Assembly (NCBI RefSeq): GCF_900110245.1
Contig: NZ_FOCZ01000022.1
Coordinates: forward strand, 1 to 64,000
Length of the DNA: 64,000 nucleotides
From: Niastella yeongjuensis
GTDB taxonomy: Bacteria; Bacteroidota; Bacteroidia; Chitinophagales; Chitinophagaceae
Direction: 5' to 3'
Every line of letters begins with the position of its first letter. Within the stretch, counting starts at the first letter, position 1. The notes beneath the pieces were generated by a model that had not been told where the DNA came from, made no database searches, and saw nothing but the letters and a program-made list of their open reading frames with translations. Both the position numbers and the translations under genes were made by a program. This document shows, in pieces, positions 27,120-36,098 of this stretch.

Positions 27120-27139
27120 TTGTGGTAGTTCTACCACAA
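27120..27139. promoter_or_regulatory. Palindromic operator upstream of the small XRE gene
   Basis: TTGTGGTAG (27120-27128) and CTACCACAA (27131-27139), a perfect 9-bp inverted repeat with a 2-base centre, 47 bases before the ATG at 27187. It is placed as expected for autoregulation by the XRE protein. Confidence 0.65.
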
Positions 27140-27186
27140 GGATTTTCGAGAAAAACTTTGACTTTTCCTGATTCTTAAAATTTCAG

Positions 27187-27432
27187 ATGAAAGAAAAAGA
27201 CAAAATCAGACTACAAAAAATAGGTGCCAACCTATTAAGAATTAGAACCGATAAAGGTTACACGCAGGAGGAATTATCTTATAACAGCGATGTAGATCGA
27301 TCAAAAATTAGTAAGATTGAATCGGGTCAGGCAAACCTGGTGGTGACTACTTTATTGGATTTAGCTGAGGGTTTGGGCGTTGATCCTACGGAGTTATTAG
27401 ACCTGAGCAATAAAGGCAAGCCTAAAAAATGA
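27187..27432 (+). CDS. Small XRE-family transcriptional regulator
   Basis: 81 aa, essentially one helix-turn-helix domain (residues 10-68; IGANLLRIRTDKGYTQEELSYNSDVDRSKISKIESGQANLVVTTLLDLAEGLGVDPTELL) with a basic tail. Size and layout resemble restriction-modification controller proteins and other stand-alone XRE repressors, and the palindrome at 27120-27139 suits that. No restriction or methylase genes are nearby, so a controller role is not supported by context. The following 27433-27716 stretch has no gene; it ends with an 11-base direct repeat (ATGGCATTCTT) around 27706-27727. Confidence 0.85.
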   Translation: MKEKDKIRLQKIGANLLRIRTDKGYTQEELSYNSDVDRSKISKIESGQANLVVTTLLDLAEGLGVDPTELLDLSNKGKPKK

Positions 27433-27716
27433 AATAAGATTTATTATGGGTACCCACGTAATTTGTGATCTGCACGGGCAATACCTATCTTTAAAACAAT
27501 GCCGCATTAAATGCAATTTTAACTACAGTAGGATACACTTGCACTAACCGCATCCCATCCCTCTTTATCCACAATTCCTTTATTTTATTTGCTGATTCAC
27601 AGCAATACCGTGTCTATATCATGCCATATTCGGTGAATAGCCGATCCTTATCCCTTCTATCTACCAGCAGAATGCCTGCATAATGCTATAGTCTATGGAA
27701 TTTTTATGGCATTCTT

Positions 27717-28481
27717 ATGGCATTCTTATCTCATTATTACCGAAGAAATGGCTATCTTGAATATATATGCGATGAGTTCGACTGGACTATCAATAACCTA
27801 ACGTTCCATATGAAAAGGAAAAAAACGCCATTAAACCGCAAGCGGGTGCTTACCGATCCCGCTTTTGAAATGACCCGGCAGAATAGTGCCGAGTTTTCCC
27901 GTGCAGGCAGAGCCGCCCGTTTGCTGCATAAAACTCTTGCACCGGGATTACACAATACGGCCCATCAATACATTTCAGGCCGGCTTACCAAAACCATGTT
28001 CAAGGTCCTGCAAGGCGACCTCGTAAACAACCGGGGTGAACGCAGGGTGCCACAGGGCATGTTAAGCACTTTGAAGGGGTTTAACTTCAACCGCGATACC
28101 AGTCTGCAAAACGTTTTAAAGGCGCCCTATTCGGTTATATTCGATCTGGAAAACATGCAGGCGACCATTAGCTTCCCATCCTTTATTCCCAAGGCTATGA
28201 TCGACACGGCATCTGGCGCAAACGCTTTTAGGTTGACTGCCATGGCGGTGTCGTTGGATCTGGAAAAAGGTGCCTTTCCGGTTGAACCGGTGAGGACCGA
28301 TATTTTTGATCTGGCCCTGCAGCATTATGAAAATCTGCAACTGCATATGCAGGTTATTGAACATCAGCCTGATAATTCGGTGGTCGTTGCATTGGGCATT
28401 GAATTTTTTATCGGGATACAGGGAATATATGACCCCGTTAATAAAAAACATAATCCACTGGCTATAGCGTATGTGTTTTAA
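27717..28481 (+). CDS. Conserved Bacteroidota protein of unknown function
   Basis: 254 aa, soluble, basic N-terminal third. It has features I associate with a common but uncharacterised Bacteroidota family: a start like TINNLTFH, then LNRKRVLTDPAFEMTRQNSAEFSRAGRAARLLH, and a C-terminal beta-rich half. The ATG at 27717 is preferred because the TINNLTF stretch precedes the next ATG (27810). However, the first 20 residues do not look conserved, so the true start is uncertain. It lies alone between two non-coding stretches. No enzymatic motif is visible. Confidence 0.65.
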   Translation: MAFLSHYYRRNGYLEYICDEFDWTINNLTFHMKRKKTPLNRKRVLTDPAFEMTRQNSAEFSRAGRAARLLHKTLAPGLHNTAHQYISGRLTKTMFKVLQGDLVNNRGERRVPQGMLSTLKGFNFNRDTSLQNVLKAPYSVIFDLENMQATISFPSFIPKAMIDTASGANAFRLTAMAVSLDLEKGAFPVEPVRTDIFDLALQHYENLQLHMQVIEHQPDNSVVVALGIEFFIGIQGIYDPVNKKHNPLAIAYVF

Positions 28482-29152
28482 CGCTGGCAGGTGTTACGTT
28501 CAGTGAGGCAAAACCGAAATGATGATGATTTCTTAAAAAAGTTTAATTTTTTCCTGACTATTTCATCGTAATTTTAAGTCAGTTTTTATGCATAGAACTA
28601 TAAGACGAACGGATATTATGCTGAGTGGAATGAAGTGGTACACTTGAGGTTCCTGAGACGTTACAATTACTGTGGTTTCTCAGTGAGTTTCTTAAATGAG
28701 GCTGTACCGAGGTTAATCAAATGGGAGTTAATTGATCGAACTGTCTTTGATTCGCTTCCATTCGCACTTCAACATATCCAGGTTACCTGGTTGGACGCAA
28801 CACGCAAGGAAAAGGCTGTACATTAGATGAAAGAATTTGTTTGTTGGAAGTTTCTTCCGTCATTGAGGCGACAGAAACCCCATTAATGTCGGAAGAAATG
28901 CCACAAAGTAAAGTAAACTAAACTAAAGAAAAGAAGAGTATTGGTATTGGCGAACGGCGCTGCCGTTTCGCCCCTAAAAAGGTTTGGAAGAACGGGAGAA
29001 AGAAATGGCTATTCGCCGACAGGAATTTTACATAAACCTGGTGGCGTATGTGTGTAAAACATAGGATTATTCCTGCTTGTTGTTATTCGGCGTCAGTTTG
29101 CATGTTGGAATGTCTATTGAAACTAATTCTCCCTGGAAAGGGTGCTTTCTGT
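28482..29152. other. Non-coding stretch, no gene seen
   Basis: About 670 bases without a convincing reading frame on either strand. It holds a CTTCCG...CGGAAG hairpin near 28853-28894 and a CGAACGGC/GCCGTTTCG hairpin near 28960. A GTG-started frame at 28635 gives a 63-residue peptide of no recognisable type and is not called. Confidence 0.5.
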
Positions 29153-29160
29153 TATTTTTG
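29153..29160 (+). promoter_or_regulatory. Bacteroidota -7 element before ywbE
   Basis: TATTTTTG matches TAnnTTTG, 25 bases before the ATG; a clear -33 TTTG is not visible. Confidence 0.4.
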
Positions 29161-29184
29161 CAGTCAATTAAATAACAGCGCATC

Positions 29185-29397
29185 ATGGATGGCCAGTATA
29201 GAAAAGACATTTATCCCGGGCAGGAAGTTGCAATTATTCTTAAAAAGGACCAACGCAGTGGTAAATTAACATACGGCATAGTAAAAGACCTGCTAACGTC
29301 GGCAGCGTATCATTCCAGGGGAATAAAAGTACGCTTAACAGATGGACAGGTAGGCCGCGTTGCCGAGATCGATGTGGTTGATCCCGATGGTGAATAA
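29185..29397 (+). CDS. ywbE: YwbE-family protein (DUF2196)
   Basis: 70 aa, the family's usual size. The whole length matches: MDGQYRKDIYPGQEVAIILKKDQRSGKLTYGIVKDLLTSAAYHSRGIKVRL, then GQVGRVAEI. Members are small single-domain beta-rich proteins of unknown role, widely conserved. The start ATG follows a TAnnTTTG promoter element. Single-gene unit. Confidence 0.88.
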   Translation: MDGQYRKDIYPGQEVAIILKKDQRSGKLTYGIVKDLLTSAAYHSRGIKVRLTDGQVGRVAEIDVVDPDGE

Positions 29398-29410
29398 GCT
29401 GGAAAAATGA

Positions 29411-30205
29411 TTAAGGCCTGTCTAAAAACTCTTTAATAATTCCAACGGTCAATGCAGGAGTATTACTGGCCGGATCCGATGCCATCACTTCCCCTATGAA
29501 TGAACCGTGGTTGCCCGGTAGTATGGCAAGTCTGGAACCGGGTATCACTTTGTGCATTTGTACAGTGTGCTCAACAGTTACCACGTCCTGGTCGCCAATC
29601 ATTACCAATACCGGAGCTGTAATTGATCGCATTTCTTCATCGGTTCTGTCGGTAAAGGCCAGCATCCTTGCCCGGTCTTTATTGAACATGTTTAACAGTC
29701 CTTTTTCATCCGGGTTTACATCAAGGTAGGCCTTTTTTAACGGCTCGGGCATGTCTTTAAAGGTGGCTTGCTGTAAACCATCAAAAAGTCCGTTTATCAT
29801 ACCATCCCGTTTGTAGCCGCACGAAATAACCACTGCTTTGTTAATATAGTCAGCACGGTTAACAGCTATTTCCAGTGTTGTGGATCCTCCATTACTAAAG
29901 CCGATAAAATTTGCTTTGTGTATGTTGAGATGTTGCAATAAAGAAATTACGTCAGCAGCATCCTGTTTAAATGACTCGTCCCTGTCTCTGTCTGAAGTAC
30001 GGCCATGTGCCTGTAGCTCCATCGCTATCACCTTATAGTGTGTTGCTAACAGTGGAAGCATGGTTCCCCAGTTAGAAGGAATGGTGGAGCCGCCGCCATG
30101 GATCAACACTATTGGAATAAGCGAACTTTCTCCATGAATTTCATAGTGCATTTTTATTCCATTTATTGAGGCATAACCACTTTCCATTTTGTTCATTGCT
30201 GGCAT
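29411..30205 (-). CDS. Alpha/beta hydrolase
   Basis: 264 aa. Fold landmarks: HGGGS oxyanion loop (residues 36-40), nucleophile elbow GFSNGG with Ser104, a probable acid in IGDQDVVTVEH, and the catalytic His in GNHGSF near the C-terminus. There is no signal peptide, so it is cytoplasmic. Specificity cannot be read from sequence; relatives include esterases and small-molecule hydrolases. The gene overlaps no neighbour and is convergent with ywbE, leaving 13 bases between the stops. The alternative start at Met7 is equally plausible. Confidence 0.85.
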   Translation of the reverse strand: MPAMNKMESGYASINGIKMHYEIHGESSLIPIVLIHGGGSTIPSNWGTMLPLLATHYKVIAMELQAHGRTSDRDRDESFKQDAADVISLLQHLNIHKANFIGFSNGGSTTLEIAVNRADYINKAVVISCGYKRDGMINGLFDGLQQATFKDMPEPLKKAYLDVNPDEKGLLNMFNKDRARMLAFTDRTDEEMRSITAPVLVMIGDQDVVTVEHTVQMHKVIPGSRLAILPGNHGSFIGEVMASDPASNTPALTVGIIKEFLDRP

Positions 30206-30312
30206 AACCGTGACATTTATTTATTACAAAAATAATGGTATCAAAAAATATTATAGGGGTGTGAATACGGCAATTTAAGAGGGTAAATGCGACAATTTTC
30301 TTACAACCGAAA

Positions 30313-30320
30313 TATCTTTG
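30313..30320 (+). promoter_or_regulatory. Bacteroidota -7 element before the acetolactate decarboxylase gene
   Basis: TATCTTTG, exact TAnnTTTG, 20 bases before the ATG at 30341; no clear -33. Confidence 0.45.
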
Positions 30321-30340
30321 CCTTCTAAAAGAAAGGCAAT

Positions 30341-31153
30341 ATGCGTGCGACAATTATTTTATTAATCTGTACCCTTACGGTTACCTTATTTTTCACCACT
30401 TCATTTGTTAATACACCCACGGGTGGTAACCCGCCCAATCATCTTTTCACTGTAGGCGTGGGCGCCGGATTGATAGGTGGATTATACGATGGTTACTATC
30501 CCTACCAAAAGCTTAAACAACACGGCGACTTTGGTTTGGGCGCTCCTGATAAACTGGATGGTGAGTTGGTTGTTTTTCAGGGAAAAGTTTATCAAACCCA
30601 AAACACAGGCAAAACATTTTTAGTTGACGACAGGCAATTAACCTCTTTCGCCATGGTTAATTTCTTTCAGCCTGATAAAAAGTACACCGTTAGCAGTACC
30701 CTGACCAAAGAATCGCTGTTTCATTTTCTTGATAGTGTGTTAACCAATGTTAACGGACTTTATGCCATACATATTAATGGAAAGTTCAGCTATCTTAAAA
30801 CCAGGGCTTTTCCACCGGTAAAAGAGCATGACCACACACCGCTGGCTTCCATGTTGAATCTGCAGCATTTTTTTGAATTCAATGATGCACAGGGTGACCT
30901 GATCGGGTATCGCCTGCCATCCTTCATGGATAATACCAACATTTCAGGCTATCATTTCCATTTCTTAAGTGCCCAAAAAAATGCCGGTGGTCATATAATT
31001 GACCTTAAAGCCGATAGCATCACCATTGAGATCGATCAACTCGATAGTTACTCGGTACAGGTACCTGCTACCACCGATTTTGAACATTTTGATTTTAAAA
31101 AGAACCGGGCTGAAGACATTAAAAGTGTAGAACGGGGTAAAGAAGGAAAATAA
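30341..31153 (+). CDS. Alpha-acetolactate decarboxylase with an N-terminal export-type segment
   Basis: 270 aa. The family signature is complete: DGELVVFQGKVYQ (Glu74), the basic KTRAFPP (Arg154 in the conserved spot), and the zinc site GYHFHFL...GGHIIDL with His205, His207 and His218. The reaction is decarboxylation of 2-acetolactate to acetoin. Unusually, about 25 hydrophobic residues precede the domain (ATIILLICTLTVTLFFTTSF), which looks like a signal peptide or anchor, so the enzyme may act outside the cytoplasm. No acetolactate synthase or butanediol dehydrogenase lies nearby. Exported acetolactate decarboxylase is known in Brevibacillus. Confidence 0.88.
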   Translation: MRATIILLICTLTVTLFFTTSFVNTPTGGNPPNHLFTVGVGAGLIGGLYDGYYPYQKLKQHGDFGLGAPDKLDGELVVFQGKVYQTQNTGKTFLVDDRQLTSFAMVNFFQPDKKYTVSSTLTKESLFHFLDSVLTNVNGLYAIHINGKFSYLKTRAFPPVKEHDHTPLASMLNLQHFFEFNDAQGDLIGYRLPSFMDNTNISGYHFHFLSAQKNAGGHIIDLKADSITIEIDQLDSYSVQVPATTDFEHFDFKKNRAEDIKSVERGKEGK

Positions 31154-31293
31154 TCGCACATTTCAATCCGGTACTGGAAACTTTTTGCAAGAGGTTGTTA
31201 AAAAATAACTTCATCAGTCGGCATTCAGCAGCCCAAAATTGCCAATAAGCGTATTGGCTTGCTATTTGCATCTTTCCGGGTAAAGATTAACTT

Positions 31294-31731
31294 ATGAAAA
31301 AGACACTATTGGCAATCCTGTTGAGTGCTGGTGTAATGCTTAGCGCAGCAGCTCAGGACGTAAAAGAAAGCGATGTTCCCGCTGCTGTGAAAACCAATTT
31401 CAAATCAGCCTTTTCAAATGCTAAAGATGTTGAATGGAAAAAGAAAGAAGGAAATTACAAGGCTAAATTTGAAATAAACGGCACGGATTATATTGCTTAC
31501 TATGGCGCCGACGGTAAAATAATCTCAAAGGGTTTAAAGATCAGGCGGTCTGAGCTGCCTTCGGCGATCGCAGATGCAGTAAAGAGCGGATATGCCGGCA
31601 GAACCATCGACAATGTATACCGCATGGATAAAAACGGTTCTGCTTACTACCTGGTAAAACTCGAAGGCGATCCGGATACGAAAGTGTTGTATACACCGGA
31701 TGGTCAGGTAGCAAAAGAAAAAGTAGACTAG
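31294..31731 (+). CDS. PepSY-like exported protein
   Basis: 145 aa with a signal peptide (MKKTLLAILLSAGVMLSAAAQ). Two PepSY-like units follow: about residues 27-75 (VPAAVKTNFKSAFSNAKDVEWKK...YIAYYGADGKIISK) and about 83-140 (LPSAIADAVKSGYAGRTIDNVYRMDKNGSAYYLVKL). Such small periplasmic proteins are common in Bacteroidota, and their role is not established. Terminator follows at 31756. Confidence 0.85.
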   Translation: MKKTLLAILLSAGVMLSAAAQDVKESDVPAAVKTNFKSAFSNAKDVEWKKKEGNYKAKFEINGTDYIAYYGADGKIISKGLKIRRSELPSAIADAVKSGYAGRTIDNVYRMDKNGSAYYLVKLEGDPDTKVLYTPDGQVAKEKVD

Positions 31732-31755
31732 CATTTGTTCTAATAGGTATTGGTT

Positions 31756-31783
31756 GGTCCCGGCTTAGCCGGGACCTTTTTTT
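31756..31783. terminator. Bidirectional terminator
   Basis: GGTCCCGGC, loop TTA, GCCGGGACC (31756-31776), then T7 on the plus strand. The stop codon of the convergent YncE-like gene overlaps the T run. Confidence 0.9.
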
Positions 31784-32792
31784 ATCGTTGTTCCGCCCAT
31801 GCCAACCCATCTGGAGAGCGGCCTACTTCCAAATGACCGGTAACTTCCAGCTTTTTAAGATCTATTACTGCTATGTAATTATCGGGCGAGCAGGCAACAA
31901 AAGCCCGTGACCCATCCGGTACCATCAGAATGCCTGCAGCGCCTTTGCCAACTTTTACCCGTTTGAGTTCCTTTTGTGTTTGTGCATCGTACACCAGCAG
32001 GTCGCCCGATCGAAGGCTGGTGATGAATACCATTTTGCCGTCGGGTGTAAATTTCAGCCGGTTGGCACCCACCGCTTTTGCGTCGATAGTGGTAATCAGC
32101 TTTTTTGTTTCTACATCAATAACAGCAATACTTCCATCTTCACTGGCTGCAGCCCATAACTGTTTGCCATTGGGCGATACATCGAACCCTTCACAGCCTT
32201 TGGTAACGGGGATCACCGTTTGTGACCAGTCTTCCCGGGGTTTGCCATTGGGCGGCGTTATAAGGGTACCTGTAAGAATACTCACCGTGCCGGAGTTGAC
32301 ATTGGTGGTGTAGATCTTTTTTGCATCGGCAGAAACGTATAACATATGTGTTCTGTCCTGACCGGTGCCCATGCTCCAGTCCAGTTTATTGGTAGCAGGG
32401 TCATAACGGCCAATCGCTTTGCTGCCTTCTGCCGAAAACCACACCTTGCCATTTACAAATTCAATCCCATGCGGCCCGAACAACGGTCTGGTATCAACGT
32501 TGGGCAAGGGCTTTTGTGACAACAGATCGATCACGTTAATGGTATGCAGGGTGCCACCGCCGTAAATGGAAACGTAAGCTGTTTTACCATCCGTAGAAGC
32601 AATTACTTCATGCGGGTCTTCACCTACCGGAACAGTGCCTATTACCTTTAACGTGGCCGGGTCTACAATGGCCAGTGTATGGTCAGCTTTCGACAATGCC
32701 AGTAATCGGGCTTGTGATTGCGCATTACCCGTTATTCCCCAAAAAACAATCAACAGAAATAAGAAGGCAGTTATTCTAAACATAGCATTCAA
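31782..32792 (-). CDS. YncE-family exported beta-propeller protein
   Basis: 336 aa with a signal peptide (FRITAFLFLLIVFWGITGNAQ). Repeats of the type LAIVDPATLKVIGTVPVGEDPHEVIAS, IAVIDVETKKLITTIDAKAVGANRLKFTPDGKMVFIT and LLVYDAQTQKELKRVKVGKGAAGILMVPDGSRAFV form a seven-bladed YVTN-type propeller. These proteins are periplasmic or surface-bound; some bind DNA or metal cofactors, most have no proven role. There is no neighbouring heme or dehydrogenase gene to suggest an enzyme partner. Confidence 0.85.
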   Translation of the reverse strand: MNAMFRITAFLFLLIVFWGITGNAQSQARLLALSKADHTLAIVDPATLKVIGTVPVGEDPHEVIASTDGKTAYVSIYGGGTLHTINVIDLLSQKPLPNVDTRPLFGPHGIEFVNGKVWFSAEGSKAIGRYDPATNKLDWSMGTGQDRTHMLYVSADAKKIYTTNVNSGTVSILTGTLITPPNGKPREDWSQTVIPVTKGCEGFDVSPNGKQLWAAASEDGSIAVIDVETKKLITTIDAKAVGANRLKFTPDGKMVFITSLRSGDLLVYDAQTQKELKRVKVGKGAAGILMVPDGSRAFVACSPDNYIAVIDLKKLEVTGHLEVGRSPDGLAWAEQR

Positions 32793-32900
32793 TTTACCTA
32801 TTGAATGTAAGCTTATTTGTTATGTTTTTTACCGCAGGGCACGGTTTTTATATGCCTAAATAGTGGAAAATTATAATATTGAACCACTAACGCCAGCCAT

Positions 32901-35372
32901 CTGAAAACCCAACTTACATACCTGTTCAGGATTTTAAAAATCTTTCTGGCAGTTGTAGCAACGCTGGTGATAGCAGTGGTTATATATGTCTCTGTAAATA
33001 AGAAAAAAATCATCGGGCAGGTTACCAGTGCAATCAGTGACCAGTTAAATGGCCATGTTGTTATTGGGAATATGGAGCTGAGCTTTATTAGAAATTTCCC
33101 GCATATCTCCGTTCTGCTTCATGATGTCAGCATTACCGATACTTTGTTTACTAACCATCATCATACATTTTTTAAAGGAAAGGAAATATTTGTCCGCATC
33201 GACGTTTTAAAACTGATCGATCACCAGCCGCCGATAAAAGGCCTCAGGTTGCAAACGGGTGAATTGTATTTGTACACCGATTCCACCGGGTATACCAATA
33301 CCTATTTGTTTCACTTAAAGCAGGATACTATAACTACCAGCAGGCAAAGTGAAACAAGAAATGAATTGAAGAGCGTGTTGTTGAGAAACGTTCGGTTTAT
33401 TGTTGATGACAGAAAGAAGCATAAGATGCATGACCTGGTTATTGAGCAGCTAAAACTGGGTATTGACAGTAAGGAAGACCGGGTGTTGCTTTCTACAAAA
33501 GCGGAGATACTAATAAAAAGTCTTGCCTTTAATACCTTGCGTGGAAGTTTTGCAAAAGACAAAATGTTCAGGGGTCATTTTAATGTGACGTTTCAAAAAA
33601 GCGCAAAACAGATATTTTTCGATAGCATTAATATACAATTATCAGGACAGCCATTTAATTGCAGCGGTCAATTGGAATTGGCGGGCAATGCACCACAGTT
33701 CTGGTTACGTTTACATACCCGTAAAGTGAAATACGACTTTATCAGATCAGCCCTGCCGCAAAAAATAGCCAGTTCACTGGCTGTAGTAGATGTTAATACT
33801 CCTTTAAATGCAAGCGCCAGCATAACAGGCCCGCTAAAAGGCGGTGACCCTAAAGTATATGTTACCTGGCAGGCGAGGGATATCAGCTTACAAACCCTTT
33901 TCCTGGATTTTGACCATGCCAGTTTCAATGGTTTTTTCAGCAATGAAGTAATACCTGGTTTACCCCGGAAAGATCCGAACTCCGTCATTCAATTAAATGG
34001 ATTCACTGCTAAATGGCATGGATTGCCCGTTAAATCGGAGAACATCAGGATATATAATTTGTCCCAGCCTTTGCTCATCTGTGACCTTACTTCCCAATTT
34101 TCCCTTACTGATCTCAATGAACTGATAGGGAGTAAAACACTGTATCTGAGCCAGGGGGCCGGGAATGTTCAATTAAAGTATGCAGGCCCACTGGCCAGGA
34201 ACGATAGTACCAATGCTTATTTAAACGGCACCATTTCATTTAAAGATGCCAGTATTGAATACCTGCCGCGTAAGGTAGAAATGAAGAAAGTGAACGGCAA
34301 ACTAACGTTTAAGAACTCCGACCTGTTTATCGAGAACCTGCACTGTAGTGTAATGGACAACGACATTACTATGAATGGACAGGCGCACAGTCTGTTAACA
34401 CTCATCAACACCCAGCCCGACAAAGCAATCATTAACTGGAATATCTACATGCCGGTAATGAATCTGGGTTCGTTTGTATACCTGTTCAAATCAAAAGGAC
34501 CAGAAGGAAAAAAATCAGAAAAGAAATCTGTACTACAAACTATGGCCAATAAAATGGATGACCTCATCGAGAATGGAAGACTGCATGTGAAATTAAATGC
34601 GGATAAACTCATCTATAAGGGTTTTGAAGGCCGGAATGCGCTGGCAGATATTACCCTGCTTAACGACCGCTATATCATTAATAATGTAAAGATGGATCAC
34701 TCCGGCGGCCATATTGCCTTTAGCGGTAATTTATTAAACAAAACTGCTTATCACCAGGCTAACCTGGCTATAGATCTGGATAACGTGAATGTGAGCAAGG
34801 TGTTTGCTGATTTCAACAATTTTGGCCAGGATGGACTTACCGCCCAAAGTTTGGAAGGAAGACTAACCGCAACCGTTGAAGCCTCCATGAAATTAGAAAA
34901 TGATGGCCATGTAGTACCAGCTTCCGTTGTGAGCCAGATAGATTTCACCCTTAAAGATGGCGCGCTGAATAACTATGAGCCCATTAAAAAGTTACAACGG
35001 TTTGTTTTTAAGAAACGGAATTTTGACAATATAAAATTTGCTGAATTAAAGAACAGGCTGGATATAAGCAACCAGGAGATCAAAATTAACCGGATGGAAA
35101 TACAATCTACTGTTATGTCGATATTCATCGAAGGTAAATATAATCAGAAAGGTACTACGGATTTAAGCATCCAGGTGCCCTTGAGCAACCTGAAAAAACG
35201 GGATGAGGATTATAACCCCGAGAATATAGGCGTTAATAAGAAAGTTGGCAGAAGTATCTTTCTCCGCGGCCGGCCGGGTTCAGATGGAAATATAAAATTC
35301 CAGCTTGACCTGTTTAAAGATTACGAAAAAGATAAAAAGGCGGATACGGTGATAAAGTATAAAGTGAGTTGA
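32901..35372 (+). CDS. AsmA-family protein, probable CTG start
   Basis: About 823 aa. One membrane helix at the N-terminus (RILKIFLAVVATLVIAVVIYV) is followed by long AsmA-type beta-rich repeats (LNGHVVIGNMELSFIRNFPHISVLLHDVSI, VNGKLTFKNSDLFIENL) and a C-terminal conserved region (MEIQSTVMSIFIEGKYNQKGTTDLSIQVPL). AsmA proteins bridge inner and outer membrane and help lipid or protein assembly. No ATG lies before the membrane helix; starting at the GTG at 32967 would cut the helix in half. CTG at 32901 (reading LKTQLTYLFR) aligns with where I expect Met-Lys. The convergent outer-membrane barrel gene follows with an 11-base gap. Confidence 0.8.
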   Translation: MKTQLTYLFRILKIFLAVVATLVIAVVIYVSVNKKKIIGQVTSAISDQLNGHVVIGNMELSFIRNFPHISVLLHDVSITDTLFTNHHHTFFKGKEIFVRIDVLKLIDHQPPIKGLRLQTGELYLYTDSTGYTNTYLFHLKQDTITTSRQSETRNELKSVLLRNVRFIVDDRKKHKMHDLVIEQLKLGIDSKEDRVLLSTKAEILIKSLAFNTLRGSFAKDKMFRGHFNVTFQKSAKQIFFDSINIQLSGQPFNCSGQLELAGNAPQFWLRLHTRKVKYDFIRSALPQKIASSLAVVDVNTPLNASASITGPLKGGDPKVYVTWQARDISLQTLFLDFDHASFNGFFSNEVIPGLPRKDPNSVIQLNGFTAKWHGLPVKSENIRIYNLSQPLLICDLTSQFSLTDLNELIGSKTLYLSQGAGNVQLKYAGPLARNDSTNAYLNGTISFKDASIEYLPRKVEMKKVNGKLTFKNSDLFIENLHCSVMDNDITMNGQAHSLLTLINTQPDKAIINWNIYMPVMNLGSFVYLFKSKGPEGKKSEKKSVLQTMANKMDDLIENGRLHVKLNADKLIYKGFEGRNALADITLLNDRYIINNVKMDHSGGHIAFSGNLLNKTAYHQANLAIDLDNVNVSKVFADFNNFGQDGLTAQSLEGRLTATVEASMKLENDGHVVPASVVSQIDFTLKDGALNNYEPIKKLQRFVFKKRNFDNIKFAELKNRLDISNQEIKINRMEIQSTVMSIFIEGKYNQKGTTDLSIQVPLSNLKKRDEDYNPENIGVNKKVGRSIFLRGRPGSDGNIKFQLDLFKDYEKDKKADTVIKYKVS

Positions 35373-35382
35373 TACAGCTGTC

Positions 35383-35967
35383 TTATTGGTTTTTATCCTC
35401 TGATTTTTCCAACCGTTTTCTTAACTGGGCAGAAGGCAAATAGATCTGGAAACCTATAGACAGCTCCAGGTTACTGGAGGTAACGCTTTCCCCAAAACCA
35501 ACAATACCTCTATATTTCAAAAGCGCCTCAAGGCCTACGTTGTTGGAAATGAAGTATGTCCAGCCGGGGCCAACACCAAGGCCCAGCCCATTGGTATTAT
35601 CACCAGACTCAGGATTGGTACCTTCAATACCCACGTTTCCTTCCAGAAACCACCGGGAATTACGTACCACGTTTATGTCAGTACCGAGATAATAACGTCC
35701 CAATAAACCCACACCATAATCAATGTCTTTACCGGCGCCTTTTGAAGTGTGCAATCCAAAGTTTACATATCCGCCTAATGCCACGTTATTGCTAATGAAA
35801 AAAGCCAGTTTGGGATCAAGGCGAAAGTCGAAATCACCGCCTTCGTCCAGACTTAAATTCATATTGGCAATATCAGCACCCCATAACAGGTTACCACTCT
35901 GGATCTGTGATTTTGCATGAACGATGATCAACGTAAATGCGATCATTAACGTAAATGATTTTTTCAT
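35383..35967 (-). CDS. Outer-membrane beta-barrel protein
   Basis: 194 aa with signal peptide (SFTLMIAFTLIIVHAKS). The mature part alternates amphipathic strands typical of a small porin-like or OmpW/OMP_b-brl barrel (AFFISNNVALGGYVNFGLHTS, VGLLGRYYLG, LGVGPGWTYFISNNVGLEALLKYRG, LELSIGFQIYL). It ends in a hydrophilic tail after the last strand, so it is not a perfect C-terminal Phe barrel. Function unknown; it is tail-to-tail with AsmA. Confidence 0.8.
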   Translation of the reverse strand: MKKSFTLMIAFTLIIVHAKSQIQSGNLLWGADIANMNLSLDEGGDFDFRLDPKLAFFISNNVALGGYVNFGLHTSKGAGKDIDYGVGLLGRYYLGTDINVVRNSRWFLEGNVGIEGTNPESGDNTNGLGLGVGPGWTYFISNNVGLEALLKYRGIVGFGESVTSSNLELSIGFQIYLPSAQLRKRLEKSEDKNQ

Positions 35968-36034
35968 GGCTAACTTTTAACCAACTAAGCCATAAAAACC
36001 ATGCCCTGCATGATTACACAGTTGCACAAAAAAA

Positions 36035-36060
36035 AGGAGGCGCCACGACCGGCGCCTCCT
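36035..36060 (-). terminator. Terminator of the GH5 endoglucanase gene
   Basis: AGGAGGCGCC (36035-36044) and GGCGCCTCCT (36051-36060), perfect 10-bp stem followed on the minus strand by an eight-base T run. Confidence 0.9.
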
Positions 36061-36098
36061 GTGCTGATAATTGTTCTGCAACAAGACAAAAAAGCTCT

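Noticed and set aside
27187..27432. Controller protein of a restriction-modification system
   Set aside because: Size and operator fit, but there is no methylase or nuclease gene next to it.
28635..28826. 63-codon GTG-started frame
   Set aside because: No recognisable motif, no clear start signal; sits in a non-coding gap.
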